From positions 1 to 5,903 of the forward strand of contig JAGOBX010000249.1 of assembly GCA_017999075.1 (NCBI GenBank): a DNA stretch of 5,903 bases. Reading direction: 5' to 3'. Shown in pieces: positions 5,301 through 5,903 of this stretch; within the stretch, counting starts at the first letter, position 1, and every line of letters begins with the position of its first letter. Under the pieces are notes generated by a model. The model was not told the origin of the DNA and did no database searches. It saw only the letters and a list, made by a program, of their open reading frames with translations. Origin of the DNA: JAGOBX01 sp017999075 [NCBI: Candidatus Babelota bacterium] (lineage in GTDB: Bacteria > JAGOBX01). The position numbers and the translations under genes were made by a program.

Positions 5301-5903
5301 ATTAAACCAAATATTTTCCGCCGGCTGCGCTACAAACCATTCTCCGTCCTTTGCGCTCTGCGCTTTATACTCTGCAATGATTACAGGCGCAGTTTTGTCA
5401 ATGTTTATGTTATCCACTGAGAACACCGAGGTATTTCCAGCTAAGTCTTGCGCTATCCACAACGCTGATTGATTCGCGCCTTCATTTGCCAACATTATAA
5501 CCTTCGAACTTTCCACCACTCCAGTTGCATCGCTTGCCGTAAACGTTACTCTTACGTCTTTATTAAACCAGGTATTTTCAGCAGGCTGAACTGCCTGCCA
5601 GTCTACATTCTCTGCGTCCTGTACGCTGCACTCTGCACTTATCGCTGGCTCAGTCTTATCTATCGTAAACGATACGCTCTCGCTCGTCGTATTTCCCGCT
5701 AAATCAGTAGCTGTCAATATCGTTGTGTAATTTCCTTCGTTTATAAAAATCGTATCGCCTGATACTACGCATTCCTCATTAACCGAATAACTTAAAATCA
5801 CATCTTGATTAGTCGGCGTAACAACAGAAATAATCGTTAATACAGGCGCTGTCTTATCAATATTAATTTTATCCACTGAGAACACCGAGGTATTTCCAGC
5901 TAA
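2352..5903 (-). CDS. Giant Ig-like repeat protein with GATase-like domain (5' end missing)
   Basis: The frame is open to the right edge, so the start is outside; the GTG at 5883-5885 lies inside a repeat (LAGNTSV) and is not a credible start. 1183 codons are visible (numbered here from the edge). In order: a short Ig-like domain (1-82); three 87-residue Ig-like repeats (83-343), each ending DLAGNTSV.SVD.INID; two OmpL47-like Ig/FN3-type domains (344-440, 441-531; e.g. GAHTFKYRSIDISKNIE and VTLQYKAVDMLGN); a GATase-like region (about 542-876); a beta-rich part (about 880-1113) and a helical, charged tail (1114-1183). Repeats of this type are typical of secreted or surface proteins, so an extracytoplasmic role in adhesion, scaffolding or carbohydrate contact is likely, but no specific function is recognisable. 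A signal peptide would be in the missing part. It overlaps no gene and ends 2 nt before gspE, suggesting one operon and perhaps a structural or client relationship. I do not recognise the full architecture. Confidence 0.9.
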   Translation of the reverse strand, partial: LAGNTSVFSVDKINIDKTAPVLTIISVVTPTNQDVILSYSVNEECVVSGDTIFINEGNYTTILTATDLAGNTTSESVSFTIDKTEPAISAECSVQDAENVDWQAVQPAENTWFNKDVRVTFTASDATGVVESSKVIMLANEGANQSALWIAQDLAGNTSVFSVDNINIDKTAPVIIAEYKAQSAKDGEWFVAQPAENIWFNGNIKVIFTASDLSGLMEYTKEIILSSEGSNQSASWIAQDLAGNTSVISVDKINIDKTAPVISSKCRIQSTDTENWALVYPSENIWFNQNVQVAFSASDALSGMTQSSEYRILIEGKGQNAEWIATDLAGNTSVSSVDNINIDLTKSVSEILISEPKYGTNPVFINDSTQIIIKCTDVLSGVFGIEYSIDDSTIIAVQTTECNVKGTGGWSTGAHTFKYRSIDISKNIEDWNNVNIIVDKTVPLLLLSIEYSNDSQTEIIKESRFTITAIDSGTGAGIDQIYYKINDGEYLEYDLPFTISNIDSGIVTLQYKAVDMLGNLSPEYSRQFTMIDALAGDISITSSGKLLVWLNYQKQGNNLKVKVDNGYKIVPEDLISNIMNSLKIPGYAIVQDKDEFLKKLRSNSYDMMMILGEHNRFSEYEEDEIREHIYAGGGFIGSMFKDIAADCLRQRKWRYRHHTYTQPSKGYDFYGAKINNKMRSENDRLMNLVSTPVTEAGSMTVQGEVYKVQLSAYTAAQAGGFCELNPAPSGIVFVDCKYLPNTNGDTVRIELSSGASIFDSVEGIGPFDFTIDGTKLPDEVLNSTTKIKVYDIANHKIFDESINTSGTSHSTVEPGDIIDGDIKIIDVTPVSNQSPVILMNSFGEGKTVYFAFDLSAVLESATYNIISNFIRRSIDYIRPDNAAAFSGSEILSVITASPKIMPLQLLGVKMLPEGFEIKQILDRGTLSADEISYITQSQIAKDSETEFRAILNMPLTAGEYEISGRLEYLLHGNYFTHPPFNNLKAEISIDFDYATSYDYIISNLENLPNFDDVTRIKTYGKKLKIGDKFGAFEIIALTYKHPHHNRCWGWRELTSITLKYSGEASRVQVFRRNRVRIADFTGLSNGSLITITGNNILPVQIYLLEGGSSFEVLSYQDLRIIDRAINDLQYLRNRPENTNSQILYKIERLGRIIRDIQKLEGAEIDDIRRDLGLLMFMYERKMN
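2355..2564 (-). other. Helical charged C-terminal tail of the giant protein
   Basis: The last 70 residues are rich in Leu, Ile, Arg, Asp and Glu in heptad-like spacing (DLRIIDRAINDLQYLRN, then ILYKIERLGRIIRDIQKLEG), broken by a PENTN turn. They probably form a helical hairpin or coiled coil. No cell-wall sorting signal, transmembrane segment or type IX-like ending is seen. Confidence 0.5.
2363..2369 (-). promoter_or_regulatory. Possible gspE ribosome binding site inside the upstream gene
   Basis: GAAAGGA on the minus strand lies in the last codons of the giant gene, 13 nt before the gspE ATG. That spacing is long for a normal site. With the upstream stop codon only 2 nt from the ATG, start of translation by re-initiating ribosomes is likely to help. 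Confidence 0.4.
3276..4280 (-). other. Class I glutamine amidotransferase-like region of the giant protein
   Basis: Residues about 542-876 from the edge. LLVWLNY begins the region. YDMMMILGEH followed by EDEIREHIYAGGGFIGSMF has the pattern of a strand, a helix and the 'AGGG' turn of GATase-like/ThuA-like folds. GEGKTVYFAFDLSAV near the end matches the closing strand usual in such folds. A beta-rich insertion of about 150-200 residues lies between them. There is no G-x-C-x-G nucleophile elbow, so I expect a non-catalytic binding domain. The fold assignment rests on pattern recognition alone. Confidence 0.5.
4875..5657 (-). repeat. Three tandem 261-nt coding repeats (87-residue Ig-like units)
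   Basis: Units at 5397-5657, 5136-5396 and 4875-5135 encode 87 residues each. Shared landmarks are a Cys- or Tyr-containing start, W near residue 20, P.EN.WFN, a V.FTASD-like strand, an EG..Q.A.WIA string and DLAGNTSV.SVD.INID. The marker DNA string at the linkers (starting at 4891, 5152 and 5413) is spaced exactly 261 nt apart, so no indels have accumulated. A related linker also occurs at the right edge (5872), after a shorter, different domain. Confidence 0.88.
5121..5183 (-). repeat. Highly conserved 63-nt linker segment, also at 5841-5903
   Basis: This segment and 5841-5903 differ at 6 of 63 positions although they flank different Ig-like domains; a third version is at 5382-5444. It encodes LAGNTSV.SVDKINIDKTAPV. 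The DNA likeness is higher than in the bodies of the repeats, which suggests gene conversion or unequal exchange focused on the linkers. Confidence 0.7.

Noticed and set aside
5883-5885. GTG as the start codon of the giant protein
   Set aside because: It encodes the Val in LAGNTSV, the conserved linker of the Ig-like array, and the frame remains open to the window edge.

Overview
This is an AT-rich bacterial window in which every gene I can support lies on the minus strand, so transcription runs from right to left. The gene content is a GspE/PilB-type secretion ATPase, a very large protein of Ig-like repeats and a GxxExxY nuclease-fold protein. Together with intergenic space full of short repeats, this suggests a Gram-negative-type, probably uncultured lineage with a type II secretion or type IV pilus machine. 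No ribosomal or other marker gene is present, so I do not name a phylum.

Right part (2352-5903): the 3' 1183 codons of a giant gene whose start lies beyond the right edge. Its product carries a short Ig-like repeat, three 87-residue Ig-like repeats encoded by 261-nt DNA units, two OmpL47-like Ig/FN3-type domains, a region resembling a class I glutamine amidotransferase fold without a recognisable catalytic cysteine, a beta-rich part and a helical C-terminal tail. It looks like an extracytoplasmic structural or adhesion-type protein. Middle part (910-2349): gspE/pilB, 2 nt after the stop of the giant gene, so the two are probably co-transcribed and translationally coupled. This suggests, but does not prove, that the giant protein is a part or client of the machine this ATPase drives.

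Left part (1-909): a repeat-rich segment. An intact GxxExxY gene (459-827) lies between two direct copies of a roughly 56-60 bp imperfect palindrome. The start of a second copy of the same gene (1-57), with the same upstream palindrome, lies at the left edge. Positions 1-139 and 771-909 match at 138 of 139 bases, and the match stops at the outer edge of the palindrome, which in the right copy touches the gspE stop codon. This looks like a duplicated, possibly mobile, module of GxxExxY gene plus palindrome. The 250 bp between the modules hold other short AT-rich and 8-mer repeats and no convincing gene.

The most unexpected link is that the palindrome's 25-base core (403-427) recurs with one mismatch inside the giant gene (4884-4908). 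There it encodes the linker between Ig-like repeats, and diverged versions occur at three more linkers.
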